A stretch of DNA of 64,000 nucleotides from Neoarius graeffei (GCF_027579695.1 NC_083577.1:68017241-68081240); one strand, 5' to 3'; shown: positions 11,820-26,900, counted from the stretch's first letter. Made by a program: numbers and translations. The notes: generated by a model from the sequence alone, not told the origin.

Positions 11820-14800
11820 TCCCCTAAATTCCTCCAGTGCTTTTTTTTTGAAAATTCCCGTACCAAAGTTTCCATGGAAACTTTCCGGAAATTTTCCGCT
11901 CCTTTGCAACCCTATACGTGGTACAGAACCCCAAGCTGAAGCTTGGTACCAAATATCAAGCAGTTGTGATTTGTAGTTGCTGAGGAAAAAAAAAAAAAAA
12001 AAAGTGTTACGAAAATTTTGTAAATACATTCAGGTCAGTAAACAGGAAGTCGACGTGCGACGGACCTGAAAACGGTCTAGAACTCCAAGCTGAAGTTTGG
12101 TACCAAGTGGCTATGATTTGTGGTTGCTGAGAAAAAGGGTGTTTTGGACTGACGGAGATCAGTATGGACAGAGGTAAACCAGTATACCCCCCTCCTTTGG
12201 AGCGGGGCTATAATGGTGGTAATAAACAACCGAGAGTGAAACTATGGCCTTGCTCAGAGTCATGGGATGAGGGAGGAGGTTCTCAAACTTTCTGGAGTCA
12301 GGTACCATTTTAACTGTAAAATATAAAAGCACAAACCGTCTCAGCACAGATTTATTTTAACAAGAGGACCTATTCAAATTGGAGGCCAAATTACATAAAC
12401 ATGCCGTAACATCCTGGTTTGTTATTGGGGTCATGGAGCCTTTAATCCTGAACTTTACCTCAAAAGAACGCAGTAGGTTAAATTATTTATACAGGCTACT
12501 TGTTAGAGGGTTATTGAGGTTTATATTAAAACCAGTGTTGTGGTTTCCAACACTATAAGAACAGAAAAGAAGAAGAAAGAAGGGGAGGGGAAAACCCCAC
12601 ACACACACACGGCCCTAGGAGGTAGCAGACCGTTGTAAACGTAGTTTTAAAAAGTAACAAAAACTCATCCAGGAACCGTGTGGTTCTTGTTCTAGCTGCT
12701 GAAAAAAAAAAAAAAAAAAAAGTTGTTTCCCCTGAGGTGCCATATGACCGTTAACAGAATGAACGTGAACGCATTGTAGCAAACAACTGCTCCTCTTCTC
12801 GACTCACCTTATAGAGGGGACGACGCACATCAATGGGACAGTTCTGAATAACCTCATCAACCACTTCCGAGATCGGCTGAGTGAAGTCCGGATTGGCAAA
12901 CTGTCAGACACAGAGTAGAAGAGTAAGGTCTAATACACAGTACTGTTTTCAACGTGTGCATTTTTTCCCCCCTCAACTCCGAGTGCATCTCAATTTAATC
13001 GATTAGTCCTTGATTCCGTCATTCTTTAGCCCGTGACTCAGAAATTAACTAAATCGCCATCTTTAAGCACGTATCCAATCTTTAAATGCACTCAGAGGAA
13101 TCCAGGAGAGAGAGGAGATCGGAGGCTATTGGATTATGGATACACAGGTGCTTCCTATGAGAATTTCTTTTAAAATAATTGCAACACATAAGGCAAGTGT
13201 ATGGTATAAATGCTCCTCCTCTTCATCTCATCTCATTATCTCTAGCCGCTTTATCCTGTTCTACAGGGTCGCAGGCAAGCTGGAGCCTATCCCAGCTGAC
13301 TACGGGCGAAAGGCGGGGTACACCCTGGACAAGTCGCCAGGTCATCACAAGGCTGACACATAGACACAGACAACCATTCACACCTACGGTCAATTTAGAG
13401 TCACCAGTTAACCTAACCTGCATGTCTTTGGACTGTGGGGGAAACCGGAGCACCCGGAGGAAACCCACGCGGACACGGGAAGAACATGCAAACTCCGCAC
13501 AGAAAGGCCCTCGCCGGCCACGGGGCTCGAACCTGGACCTTCTTGCTGTGAGGCGACAGCGCCAACCACTACACCACCGTGCCGTCCCTCCTCTTCATTT
13601 AAACATTAAATTTTAATAAAATAAGCACAAATACAAACTTTGAATAAAAATCAAATATCTGGAAAAAAAAAGTGCGCATATGAGAAGTAATTTTTATAGT
13701 ATAGACTATAAATGTTTGTGTGTGATGTAATGTTTTCTACCACCCCGTACATCAATAATGAAGTAATTTTACAGCAACATTTCTTTGAAAAGGATGTCTT
13801 TTCAGCAAATACATTTGCCCTCGATTCCTCCTGTTCCCGTTTCCATCCTTTCCTTACATCCTCAGAGGGAGGAGATAGAAAGCGAAAAGAGGAAATGAGG
13901 CATTTCAATTAAAGAAATGAGTCGCATGCGCGCGCGTGTGTGTGTGTGTGTTACAGACCTCAGGATGGAAGAAGATCTCTGGGCCAAGGAAGCGCTCATA
14001 TCCCACATCGATGGTAAACTCTTTTTTGCTGATGGCATTGATGCCGGTGTACTGCTTTATCCATTTCGAGCCATCTGTGTCGTACTTATTAAACTCCTTC
14101 ACCAGGTCGGGACACACGTAACTGAAGCGCTCCTACAGAAAGGATACACGTACAGTTGTATTGCACGGTATTTTGAGGTCTAACTCCTGAAATACATTCT
14201 CTCGCCGTCTGCCAGTGAAAGGCCGCATCAGAACTAATGGCTCATGTCAGAGTAATGACTAGAAGCCCAAGGGAACAACTTCATTATGCGAAACTAAGCG
14301 AAGCTCATCCAAGTTAAGCTCCCACACAATCTTCCAACTGCACGCACAGAAAGAAAAATATAACACCCTAGCAATTCAAGACAGACAAAATAATTGATGC
14401 TTACACAAAACGAACACCAAGGCTTCAAATGAAAAATATCAAAACATTTAAACTAAAACAGAATTCAAAGGCAAAAACATTAATACTTGCGTGAACACAA
14501 ACAAAAATCACTTTCACATAAATTGCCTATTTTGGTCTACGTTTAATTTCTTCAAACTGATTTATTTATTTATACGGGAATTGCATCATTAGACCCAAAA
14601 ACACGAGAAACGCGCACCAGCTTGTTTCTAGGAGCTAAATGCCCTTCAAGAGAAGAACATAAAATTTAATTCAATTATTAAAATTCGACTTGAAGTTTTA
14701 ATAAAAAATAAAACCCACCCAAGATGTTCTTATTTCATTCTTTGTTTCAATTTTCATATGCAACTGTTACTTATGCAGCTATGGGATTTCTAGGTCACAT

Positions 14801-17800
14801 TATACCCATTAAAAGCGAGATGGCCTTTCGATTTCATTAAAAAAAAAAAAAAGATTGAAATCGAGTCAGTCATTGTGATATGTTTATTTCTATAATACCT
14901 CAGAATATCAGGCCATTCAGCAGCTAGGAAGTTATTCACTTTGAGGGGATTCCTGAGCAAATAATGTGCATGAATAATGTTCACTTCGCGCAGTCAAGCA
15001 GACAGAGGAAGCCCGTGTGCGCATGCGCAGGTTTACCTTGACGGTGCACTGACAGTTGCATCATTCTGTCGCTAAACGAACAGCTGATCACACCGAGGTC
15101 CTCGCTGACCACCGATATTTATTAGTTTGGTCCTGCATTTCCTTTCCTTCGCAGCATAATGTCTTACCGCATTCCGTTACTGTAATCCGTCTTTCAGGTT
15201 TCATTCGCACGCTCGCATCCGCCATTTTTCTCTCCGGTTTCAAATTTGTATCCCACAAACGGGGAAAGCCCACAACGTGATACATGACGTAGGATCTTGA
15301 ATTGGGTCACGGTGAAGCAGGAAAGGCAGGTTGGGGGAGGAGAATTTAGGGCCACAGGGCCCTAAATTCATTAATTGTTCTATTTTAAATAAACAAACCC
15401 TAATAAAACTGGAAGTATGTGACTTGAATTCAGTAGCGTTCGGTCCACTAAACAAAAATAATTGTGTGTCGGGGAAAATTCTTTTTATGACCTGAACTTG
15501 AAAAATCTGAAAGGCAGTCTAACTTTAGTCTGGCTAATGCAACTTCAAAGCTCTGCGACCATTTGGTCTGGCAAAGCTATTAAGCCCAACCGTTTCCCAA
15601 AGCGTGTGGTTGACCCGCCTCCCTGAAATGCCTCAGTTTGCTACTGGTCGAAGCCAGAAAAGGCTGTGACGAAGCTTAAACCAATCACATCACTCTTTCC
15701 TCTGACGCATGTGACGCGACGGGGCTAACCGGTAGATTAAACTCTTACCGAAGCCGGTCGGGAGCAAGGCGAAAACGTCCTTCCGTTCAATAAATACCTC
15801 CAGGGCTGCTCTTTGCTCCGTTTTCAATGAGAACTTCCCATTGAATGCTTTCAATACAGCATTCGTGAATGAAGCGCTTCCGGCATAGATTCTGTCAACA
15901 ACCTACGGCTTCCGGTCGCAGTTCTACTACGTCAGTGCCTTGAACACGCCTCTACCCAGGGCCGTTGGAGATGCTCAAAGTTGATTGGCTCCCGATTTTT
16001 CGGGAGCTTGGAAAAGCTGTAGATAGCTTGCCTTGCCAGACCAAGTTCGCAACAGGTCCTCGTGTTGCGTCACACTTAGGATGGGCGGGCCCAGGCTAGT
16101 CTAACTTGAGGTTCTCCGCAGTAGTGTGTATATACACAAAAACTATTTTCTGCACTCGTTCAAGTCTTAACAAAAATACTTAAATCACAATGTTTATTGA
16201 AAACCGATTCTCCCTAAAACACAAAAATCTGTAATGCTGATAAACCTGCTATAAACGTGATACGTAAATAAACTTTTGAATACTGCCGTGTGTTCTCTCG
16301 GAAACGTTACATGACCTGATATGCAAACATTGCCGCTGATGCCAAGCTCCGTTGCAAGCGATGAGCCACTTTGCAAGTCAATACGAGTTCCATTGTGACC
16401 TGTATAATGCTGGAGCTGCCCTAAAGCGCTTTAGGAGATTTACATGAAGTTTTTTTTTTTTGCCTGAAAAAAAATCATCCACAGAATTCTCAACTAGGTT
16501 TTACAACCAAGTCTGTCCCACAGTCTAAAAGCCAGATTAGAAAACATCAAATTCAAAATGAAGGGATTTTTGTTTCAGTTGGACAGGTCTTGATAGCTCA
16601 GCTTCCCAGCGAGCCTTCAAAAAGAATATAGTAATTCAAGACTAAACTAATAAATAATTCATAGACTACAGCGACTAAAATAATTCAGTTACACAAGCGC
16701 ATGCTTACCTTGACGGCTTTAGCAGTCTCGAGGGACTGCTCAGGTGGAATTCCCACCTCTCTCTCCCTCAACAGTTGCTGTGTGAAGTAGGTAATGTCAC
16801 GGCCTGCAATGGGGATGTGCTTTATGCAGCTGCCAATCACATAGCCTTCTGCCTAAAATACAGAAATACAACAAGGCAAAAACACCTTAACATACAAAAT
16901 CACAACCTGCTTTGCAAATCTAGCCCAGCATCATATATTTTTACACGTTTATCTTGTAATAAATGGCCATAGTGCATTAAATTACAGTCGCCATTGTTGT
17001 CACTGCTGAACCTGATCCAGGCTTGAGATGAACCATGTTTGGTTGACTTGGCCAGAATTGCAGCAGTAGGGTGACCAGTTCCTTTCTGCACGCACTCGCA
17101 CACAAATTCACACCTACATGCATGTCTTTGGGGGAAACCGGAGCACCCGGAGAAAACCCACACAGACATGGGGAGAACATGCACACTCCACACAGAAAGG
17201 CCCGTCAGCCACTGGGCTCGAACCCAGAACCTTCTTGCTGTGAGGCAACAGTGCTAACCACTACACCACCATGCCGCCCTTAAATTACAATACAAACTCT
17301 AACAAGAGTGCTCTGAGAGCACAGTATCCCCCGCTGGCAACTCTACCATAACTCTGGTAAAATGTTAGCCTGGCAAGCCAGACTAAATGTGAATATTTAG
17401 TCTGGCCTCGCTCGTAGACATTTCCGAAGGGGGTGGGAGGAACAAACCGCTGTCTTTCAAGCTGTCTCTGTGCGTATAGGTCAACGCTCTGACCAATCAG
17501 CGCAACAGTGACTGGTGACGTAGTCAGAGCGACAGAAAGCAGTGGGGGGAGACCTTGAAATAAATAATTTTTCAAAATGTGTATTAATTAATAAACAGGT
17601 TCTAGATATTAAGAAGTTTGGAGATAATGACCACAAGTTTGGAGTCTGTACCACATACTTAACATGCACTTATTTTTTTCAAGGGTTTGCTTAAACTGTT
17701 TGAGAGTTTTTATTTAGTGCTGTTTGGTGAAATAATTTCCCTTAAATTTAAAATAACAGGAAAATAAGAAACAATCAAAAAGTAATGTTTCAAAGCTGTT

Positions 17801-20800
17801 TATTAATTCTTCGTACTGCACAAACTAGCCCCATCCTTTTGGCTACGAGCGGAGCCAGCTGGTAGATCAGACTTTTGTCATAGCCGGTCGGCAAAACAGC
17901 GAAAACGTCCTTCTTGAAAAGGAATGAGCGGAGAGCCTCTTCCTGCTCATGTTTCAACGAAAACTCCAAGTCTAATTCTTCTAAAACTGATTCCAAAGCG
18001 GAGTCAAACGCGCGCTGTTCACTAGCCGTAGCCATCTTTCCTGCTGCGCTTTCTCCAGCGTCGCGCAGCTTTGTCGTCACTCCTGCAAAAGCCCGCCCAA
18101 AGAATCCAAACAAAAACCTTGCGTTGTGATTGGCGGGCATGATTTGATGCCCGGGGTGTTTTTGTTTATACGGTGCGAGGCTAGACCCACTCGCTAGGCA
18201 AAAATATTTTTGGCCGCTAGGCGGGTGGGTCTAGTTTACTAGGCTAGTAAAATGTGACCTAATTGAACGAAATTGCAATATGCGTATTACCACAAAGAAT
18301 CCTGTCAAGTTTCATGAAATTCCTCCAAAAATTGAGAGAGGAGTTGATTTCAGAAGGTGAGTACCCTTCCGGGGACAGACATCACTACGACAATCCCCCT
18401 TCGGGCCTTTCAGCCAGCAAGGGATAAAAACTGTGAGGGAAGTTGATTTCAGAAAGCAAGGACACCTTGATGAAATTGCCAAAGTACAAGTTTGTTAATA
18501 ATCAAGGGCATAACTCCAGTAAAAAAAAAAAATTGCCCAGATTAAACAAAATTTCAATATGCGTATAACTGTCATAACAAAGCCTCTTGCCAAGTTTGGT
18601 GAAATTCCTCCAGAAATTGAGAGAGGAGTTGACTTCAGAAGAACAAAACACCCTTATGAAACTGTCAAATTACAAATTGTTAATGAGCAATTCCAGCGTT
18701 ATGGACGCGACACTTGAACTCAAAATGGCAACAAATGACCCAGTGCATGTTTTATTGTCTCCCAGTATTTAAACAGGTGTTGCATATTTTAAGGCTGTAC
18801 CATACTGGAGAAGTGATAGAACAAGAACAATTCCCATAGTACATCTAGGGCATGCCAGAAAACGCCAATAAAAGATGCGTTATGGATGCGACAGAAAAAG
18901 TATCACTTTTCTTGGGTGACTGTACATTTTTATCAAACTCTGTGAAATTGTAAACCTAATGTCGAAATGGATATATCCATTTGATAGAGGGGTCCAAGGT
19001 GAATATTAAAAAAATCTTTGTTTAAAATATTTTGTATTTCATGCAGAGCTTCGGAAGGAAAAGTCAGCGTTATGGATGTGACGAAATTCCGTTATGGATG
19101 TGACGCGTCTGAAATAGACATGGCATACGTTTAGAAAAATCAGCAATTTAACCACCATAACCCTTTGAAAAACTCTCTAAATATCAGCTAAAACTATCAA
19201 ATTTCTTAAATAATATTTAGGATGGCTATTGTTTTGCTGTTTTGTGGATTTTAGCATACATTTCTGTGGCTTGTGGCAATAATATAGAATTGTACATGAT
19301 CAACGTTGATTTTAGCTTGGGGTTTACATTATAAGAAAGAAAGACTGACAGTAACATTAGGTTGGTTACAAAATTGGTTCAACTTATGTACAATTCGCAC
19401 GGGATAAGTATTACCTATGGACCTCTGGTAATTCGCAATCACCCCCGCACCTCTGTGTTATTGTGTGGCGCATTCGGACGGGATAAGCAAAAGTCTGTAA
19501 TTCACTGAATTTACAGACATTGTGACCGGATTGTGACAATCAATACAGTTGTAGCATGTTGGAAGTGCCAACATATTACTGTAGTACATTAATGGTGCAT
19601 TAATAAGGTAGGATGAAAACGCAGTAGGCATAAGAATAGCACTGTATCCAAATTAAGAGAGGGGAAACGCATATGATAGGGATGCAGTACGTTTGCTCCA
19701 CACTCTCAAAATGAGAAGGCGGGGTCACTGCAAATGAAAACAGTCTCGAGATGACAAAGTAAGTGAACAGGCAGTTTATGGTGCTGTTTACACATAGCCG
19801 GGTATTTTGCTAAACGAACATTTGTCTTCCCTCCGTTGACCAAAATATCTTCGTATTGCTGTGTCATGGGGGTTAGCGTGGCTCCTTACCATATGCTGCC
19901 ACACAAGCCATCCAGCTGAAGATTCTTCGTGCTTTCTTCTTGGAGCTGTTTCTGCTTATCTGGTTCAAATACGGGATAGGCCTACCACCACTTGCCCCTG
20001 AAATGCTGTTTATCAAAATTTCGCCCGTATCCTCCATTATTCACTCCAGAAAAGTACAAGAGACGCGCGTTTAATACTTACAAACACAGACATGCGCATT
20101 CACACAGGACTTGTATTACCACTGGACGTCCGTGTTTTGCCGAAACACAGTAGGTAATTCGCGGCGGAATTATTACTTGGCAAATTACAGACATGGCGCA
20201 TTCGCACGGGACTAAGAACTCAGACATTCTCTGCAATTATTCCGAATTACCAAAGGTCCACAGGTAATTCTTATTCCGTGCGAATAGGGCTTTATTCACA
20301 TCTGTAAAATACAGGCCTAGGTGAGATCTCTGGGAGTGGTTTTGATGCATTACATGTTGCTTTATTTTTGCATGGTGAGGTTGACATTTACATGGAATTG
20401 CCCTGATCAAGGGCTGTAACTCTGGTAAAATGCGACCGAATTTACAATACGCGTACTATCGACATAACAGAATCCTGCCAAGTTTCGTAAAATTCCTCCA
20501 AAAATTGCGAGAGGAGTTGATTTCAGAAGGCGAGTACCCTTCCCGGGATGGGCGGATGGAAATCGCTACGACATAATCCCGCGTTGGGCCTTTCAGACAG
20601 CGGGGGATAAAGACTGACTTTTTTCCTTCCTATATAAAAACTTTCTAATCTTCATTGTGAATAAGGATGAACAGGAAATCCAAGAAGTCTGTTTGTATAT
20701 GCGCATGCATATATTCGACTGACCACAGGGATGACATGAGTGACTCCATCTCCACTGTCAATGACTGTACCGGTCAGAGTTCTCTCTCCAACCTGCCGAG

Positions 20801-20966
20801 AGGTCCAGGACGCTGCTAGAGCCAAGACTGCCTGAAAACACACACACACAAAATGTACCATTATCACAGTTAAGAAAAAGAAGGAACTCTGATCCATATA
20901 TTGCTCCAAGGCCATGCAAGACAATGCAATACTTCATAATGTTCTGGCGAACAATACGAGACCAAT

Positions 20967-20998
<32 letters not shown>

Positions 20999-23900
20999 CA
21001 ACTTGTGTGTACCTGCACAGCAATATAAAGGCCTGGCACATTGAAGGACTCAAACATGATCTCTGCGGTGTATTCCCGGTTCTCAGGTGTGTTTAGAGGA
21101 GGCTCGGTCTGTAACAGATTCACACATCCATATAAAGACACTCGTACAAGCACACAACACTCAATATTTATTTAAAAAAATAAAATTATTTTTCACCCTA
21201 CCTCCAGCACAGCACCCCAATGCACTTGTCCAACTACAAAATCTCAGTGAAACTTTCCTTGGCAATTTATACGGTCTATTTACTTACAAATGCATGAAGT
21301 CATATCACTTCATTAAAATATCAGCTTGCTAGTTAATGGGCCAAGAATCCAGTTATAAACTAGCAAGCCCAAAAATAAACCAACCCTAAATAACAAGATC
21401 AAACTTACATCATACAACTGACGGCTGTACTGTATTGCTGGGCTTCAGTCACGTGACACTTCTTAGCGGTTTTACCAGAAGTGAAACAGCTGGTGGTCTA
21501 AACGACTGCCGTAGTGCAAACAACTAGCGATAACTTATCAGAGCACGCTTGTAATCTAGAAGCCACTGCTCGCTTTAGATATATTCAGAAGATTGCTGTG
21601 TGCAATGGAATCGACCCGTACAGTCTGGGAAAGAAGGATGTGTCATACGATCTCAAAAACTACCCTTCAGTCGAGTTCCCTGACATCTCAAACTATGTGG
21701 CGTTCCAGACGTCCTTCTACACCGCAAAACAGATGAAAGCATGGAAGAGTATGGAGGCTTACAACTTTTTAATATGTGGCTGGGTAAAGGACCTCGCTAT
21801 CAAGTCGCTGCTGAATGAATACTGTATTGTTCGCGTCTTTACAACAAAGCGCTGCAAGTTGAACTGAAACAGTTCACTTGATTCTCACTTGTGTTGGCTC
21901 TTATCTCTCAGCTAAATCATTCACAAAGATCATCAGAAACCCCTTTAAAGACCTGGATCTTAGTTAAACAAGACGGAGAAGTGATCACGGCGCATTGCAA
22001 CTGTACGGCTGGGGAAGAATTTTGTCGTGACCTTCATGCATATGGACTTTGAGGAGTAAACAAAGAAACAGCTGGGGGCTTTAGCACTTCATAACTAAAA
22101 AAGTACCGTAAAATAACGACACATAAGAAAAGTACTTGGAAAACACTAAGGCCATAGCCGAGAGGAAGAGACAAACCTTTCACCAAGTGATCACTGCAAA
22201 CTCGAGCAGGCTTCGACTCGGCTCCCTTCGATTTCAACGAGAGGTTCAAACGCCACCTTTCTCGACGTCTTTTTGTCAAATCCTGTCTTCGTTCACCTTT
22301 AATAGTTCACGGGGAACCCTGAAGAAACTTATCAGTTTCATGGTTTGATCAATTTGAACAACGCAAGTCTAAGGCATTTTTCATGTAAGCAATGCACTCT
22401 GTACAAACGCTGTCAACTGAGCTTTGGTCGACCACCAGCTTAAGTTTTGAATAACTAATGAGGTGGATGTGACATGTGAAACCCAGCAATAAAAGCCAAT
22501 TTTTTCATTCATTATTCTTCTTCTGTAACTGCTTTATCCTGGTTAGAGCTGCGGTGGAATTTAGAAAATCGATTAATTCAAGTAGTATTACTCATTTCTA
22601 CATTTATACAGGGTGCAAGTAAGGAATAAAATCACAACAGGGTGTGCAGTCATGAGAAAACCATCAGTGCTGTGGTGTGCCTCAAAGCAAAGTGAAATTA
22701 CTGCTACTACCCAGATGCTTATTCTGGTCCCAAGATAGCACGTCCTGAAGTGTTTTACTTCTCTTGTACCACAGCAATTTGCCAATGCCAACTTTTATTT
22801 ATTAAACAACAGCACTTAAACATAACACTGTTAAAATTTAATTATGTGGAAAGTCCATGAAACGAGTTAGCTTTTACACAACATCGTGACAGTCACTCAT
22901 ATACTAGTCTCTTATTTTAAAAGTTAAAAAGACAAATGCTGCTTAAAGAGGAAACCAGAAAGAATGACCAAAACACAACCATGTTGGAAAACGTAACAGC
23001 TTAACCTCGATTCAATTCAATTTTTTTTTTTTATTTATACAGGGCTTTTTTTTTTTTTAAAGATTTTTTTGGGGCTTTTTTCACCTTTATTGGATAGGAC
23101 AGTGTAGAGACAGGAAATGAGCGGGAGAGAGAGAGAGAGACGGGGAGGGATCGGGAAATGAACTCGGGCCGGAATCGAACCCGGGTCCCTGGATTTATGG
23201 TATGGCGCCTTATCCACCTGAGCCACGACGCCCCATTTGTACAGTGCTTTTAACAGACACCGTCCCAAACAGCTTTGCAGAAGTCTGGAAATAAAATCTC
23301 TCTAATGAGCAAGGTCAGAGGCAATGGTGGCAAGGAAAAACCGCCTCAAGACAAGAAGAAACAGCCCTGAGAGGAACCAGACTCTAACAGGAACTCATCT
23401 TCACCTGGCTGATACCGGACAGAACTATTAGAAATCCTTTTTCTTCTATAGCTGTACACCAGTGTTTCTCAAACTTTTGCAGACCACTTTGTCCATTTAA
23501 AAAGAAAATAATTAAATAAGATATTTGCAGACCATCAAACCCCCTAAATATCCTGAACACCCCCCCCCCCCCAAAAAAAAAGCCTATTTCAACAGTATAT
23601 TACAAATTACACACTAATGAAATGACAGTTTTACAAATAGTAGTCAACTCGCTCATTGTTATCCTTATCTTAATGGGAAGAATGGTGCCGCTTATTCTGA
23701 TACATCAGTGAAGGAAGGTCTGGCTCCAAACTGGGCAGTTTTAATCTCAGTGGGGGCCACGTTGATCCGGTTGTACTGCTTTGTTTTCTCAAGCAAAGAA
23801 TCATCATGCCTTTGCACTTTGTCCTTGCTCGTGTCGGAAGTTTCTTGTGCTTTTCTTTTGACCGACCCGGTCTTCAGCCGCCAATCCGTTATCTTTGACA

Positions 23901-26900
23901 GTTTGATGGCAAGTCTAATTTGGTTATTCATAGTTTCTCCGTATTCCACATTCCCTCCGCATTCAGAAGTGACCTTGATACAAAAGTCTAACCGAAACTG
24001 CCATCAGCAGTGTCGCAAAACCATTGGCTTGCTTAAAAGAGAACTGAAGGCAAATTTATCATCAAAATTCTCAAATAACAATAACAAAGAATTTTGATAA
24101 CAAATTTTTTATTATCAAAATTCTATTTCTCTCATTTTATTAAATATCGGAATGCATTTTTGATTGCCATTTTGTCACTGCTATAGCAAGTTGAGTGTTT
24201 GAAATACGCTACGTAATACATCAGTCCATATGTCAAAGCGATGGCCGTAAATGAGATTTGCTGAGACCTGTGCAAGACTTTGTAGGACGGAAGTAAAACG
24301 TACAGCGGAAGTCAAAGTGACCGCCATCTGCCAATGTTGTCAAAAGACGCGCGTGCACTCTTTCAAATGCTGACGTAATCAAGCTGGAAGTTTTGTTTGT
24401 TTTGATAGCAATCAGGAAAGTCTGAAAAAAGTAGGCAGTAATAGTCATTTAAACTCATTTTTGTGCAATATTTCGTTTGGAAAATAGCTTTTAGAATGGC
24501 AGCAGTGACACCTGGGTGACACTTGACGTTTCGAAGTCTCGCGCAAGTCTTGTGAAGATCGCACGGATAAGCAACGCCTGCCGTCGACCAAACGAACTAA
24601 ATTTAACACGGCTAATATTTAATTACAATTAGTTGCCAATACGAGCCACGATATAAGGTTACGAAAACCGAAACCGTAATTGAAAATAACATTAAGAAAT
24701 AAAGCAAGTTTAAAAAATTCCTTCCGTTCCCTTTTAACGTCAGACAAATTCAAATAAGCTACTATTTGAAATTACATCGGACTTTATTCAATATAGAAAA
24801 ACAACTCATCTGTGCTACTCAGAACTTTAGAGTCACATAGGTGATTTGAGAGACACTGACGAAACGTGATATTTTAAGACATGAACTCGCAGACAGACTG
24901 CACTTTGGGAAACCGTGCTGTATACTATCAAGTCAAGCAGTGCCAAGTGCGTTAAAAGGAAATTGAGTATTCAGCGGTCTCAAAAGTAGCCGGTCACCGG
25001 CGGCAAATCGCCAGCTATGGCTTGTTATGCCGCCGGCTATTGTCAGTCGAGTCACAAAATTTAATATTAAATATTTCTGACAGCAAAAAAAGTTGTGAAC
25101 GTAAATTACATCCACTATGTCATGTATGTCCGTTGCCGCGTCAACTGTGTTTACATCCTCGACATGAGTGCAGCCATTACTGCTGCCTGTGTTGCCAGAT
25201 TGCGCGGTTTCCCGCCCAATTTGGGCGGTTTTAAGTGCATTTTGGCAGGTTTTGAACATATTTTGGGCTGTAAAACGTCAGTAGTATCTGGCAACATATT
25301 TTTTACTTAATACAAGAAATGAATGGATGCCAACGTTTTTGCCAAAATGGTATTTTATTTTCCACTGTTGAGGCAGCTTCAGCATCATACTGTGAGATTC
25401 TGTTCAAATTGTTTTTTTTCTTCTATGAAGCCTGAGCCATTTATTTTATTAGTTTATAATTGTTTAATTTAGTCTTCAGGAGAGACTGCCTGCACACAGT
25501 ACTAGTATTAATAGTTTTTTTTTCTTACATGAAAGCTGAGGCATTTATATTATATTTTAAGGGAACTTCATGTTGTGCTGTGAGGTTCTCTGCACTTTAA
25601 CTTTTGAAGCAACAGGTGCATTTGGATAAGTAAAGCCCATTTTTCTGCATTTTTGTAGTCCTGGTAATCTTTTATATTGGTAAAGTTGTTTATAGGACCA
25701 TTTCTCAGTGTCTTTTTTTTTTAAATCAATAGTTTTTCAGTAATAACTTAATATTTAACATATCACTCAATTTTAAACAACCCCGCGCCTCCCCCATGGC
25801 TTGCCCCCATAGTCTCCAAAATTTCTGTGGGAAACACTGGCGTGCGTAACAACGCTAATCAAGCTTAAGCTAGACGACCCGCCTCAAATACCCGTCCCAG
25901 GTAAATGTTATCCCAATTTTAGATGGCCTGTTCCAAACCATCCCGCCCCATGAAAAATTCGTACTTGCATCCATCCATCCATCTATCTATCTATCCCTGC
26001 ACGCTTTGCGTGCATTATGTCTGCCGCTGGCAGACATTTTACCATTTTGCACCCTGCTGTAAATTATTTGTACCCTGCTATTCTCCCAAACTTTGAAGCG
26101 CCTGAGTATTAGCATCATTCGAGATTTAACTGTTTCTTATATCTGAAGATCTCTTGTAACTAAAAGTAACAACTGCTCAAAGATTACGACTCGAGTGTAA
26201 AACATTCATAAAATGCTGTCTTTGGGCTATCCAAGCACATTAACAGTCAGTCAGATGGTACCTCTGACTTCTTCCAGAAAAGCTAAAACAAACATACGGT
26301 GAAGGTTTCTGTGAGATATCAATGATTATATTTAACAAGGAGCATCAAAGTATCTGCACGTCATTACTACAGAAACAATATATTTGAACAAGCCCATTAA
26401 CAGAAGCCTTGTCCATCTTCTTCGTCCCCTAGCCAGCAAGGTGTGTCTAGGGCATTTAAACAGTGGAGCCCATCCCTCTCCAAGCTTGATCAATGGACAC
26501 TTTAGAGTCACCAGTGAACCTAACTGCATGTCTTTGGACTGTGGGAGAAACCAGAGCACCTGGAGGAAACCCACGCAGACATGGACAGAACATGCAAACT
26601 CCACACAGACAGGCGGCCGTCAGTCAGTGGGCTTGAACCCAGAGCTTTCTTGCTGTGAGGCGACAGTGCTAACCACTACACCACCATGCCGCCCCCAGGC
26701 CATCCTTAAAAAAAAAAAAAAATCCGTTTCCTGTCCACCGGGTGGGCAAAAAAAAATTTCAGTCGGGAGGGAGGGATTTATTTATTTTTTTATTATATAT
26801 GGATGGATAAGAAATCGCAATGCTGTGTTTGCTTTTTCTTTCAGTACTTTTTTTTTAATTAGAAAAGCAGACATTTAATAAAATACGACAGTTAAATCAA

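Larger units (their letters stand above)
10745..12140. repeat. Two diverged copies of a short unit around a hAT insertion
   Basis: CAGTAAACAGGAAGTCGA, then GTGCGAC, then GACCTGAAAA occurs near 10797 and again near 12033. A following block CCAAGCTGAAG, then TTTGGTACCAA, then GATTTGTAGTTGCTGAG occurs near 11930 and near 12085. The first unit has been split by the hAT element at 10851-11914. The unit is about 130 bp and of unknown origin. Confidence 0.7.
17300..20612. repeat. Repeat with recurring GAGGAGTTGATTTCAGAAGG modules
   Basis: A module containing AAATTCCTCCAAAAATTGAG, GAGGAGTTGATTTCAGAAGG and GGGCCTTTCAGCCAGC recurs near 18310, 18600 (with a partial at 18430) and 20475. The ends look inverted: TATCCCCCGCTGG near 17325 and CAGCGGGGGATAA near 20600. 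It is interrupted by copy C of the helicase-carrying element (17366-18246) and by a TIR element (19391-20287). ACTR3 intron 6. Confidence 0.65.

Noticed and set aside
13223-13468. Recurring open frame [20 protein letters not shown] followed by [11 protein letters not shown], in many places
   Set aside because: It appears wherever the HE1/Mermaid-like SINE occurs (for example 9402, 39257, 51626, 53279, 59124). It is one reading frame of the SINE, not a protein family.
23165-23233. Possible tRNA gene on the minus strand
   Set aside because: It has A- and B-box-like motifs but no convincing acceptor stem, and it continues into a SINE body and tail. A tRNA-derived SINE head.
26384-26878. 164-codon plus-strand frame
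   Set aside because: Its centre is the reversed SINE at 26498-26695 and the rest is simple-sequence AT-rich text.
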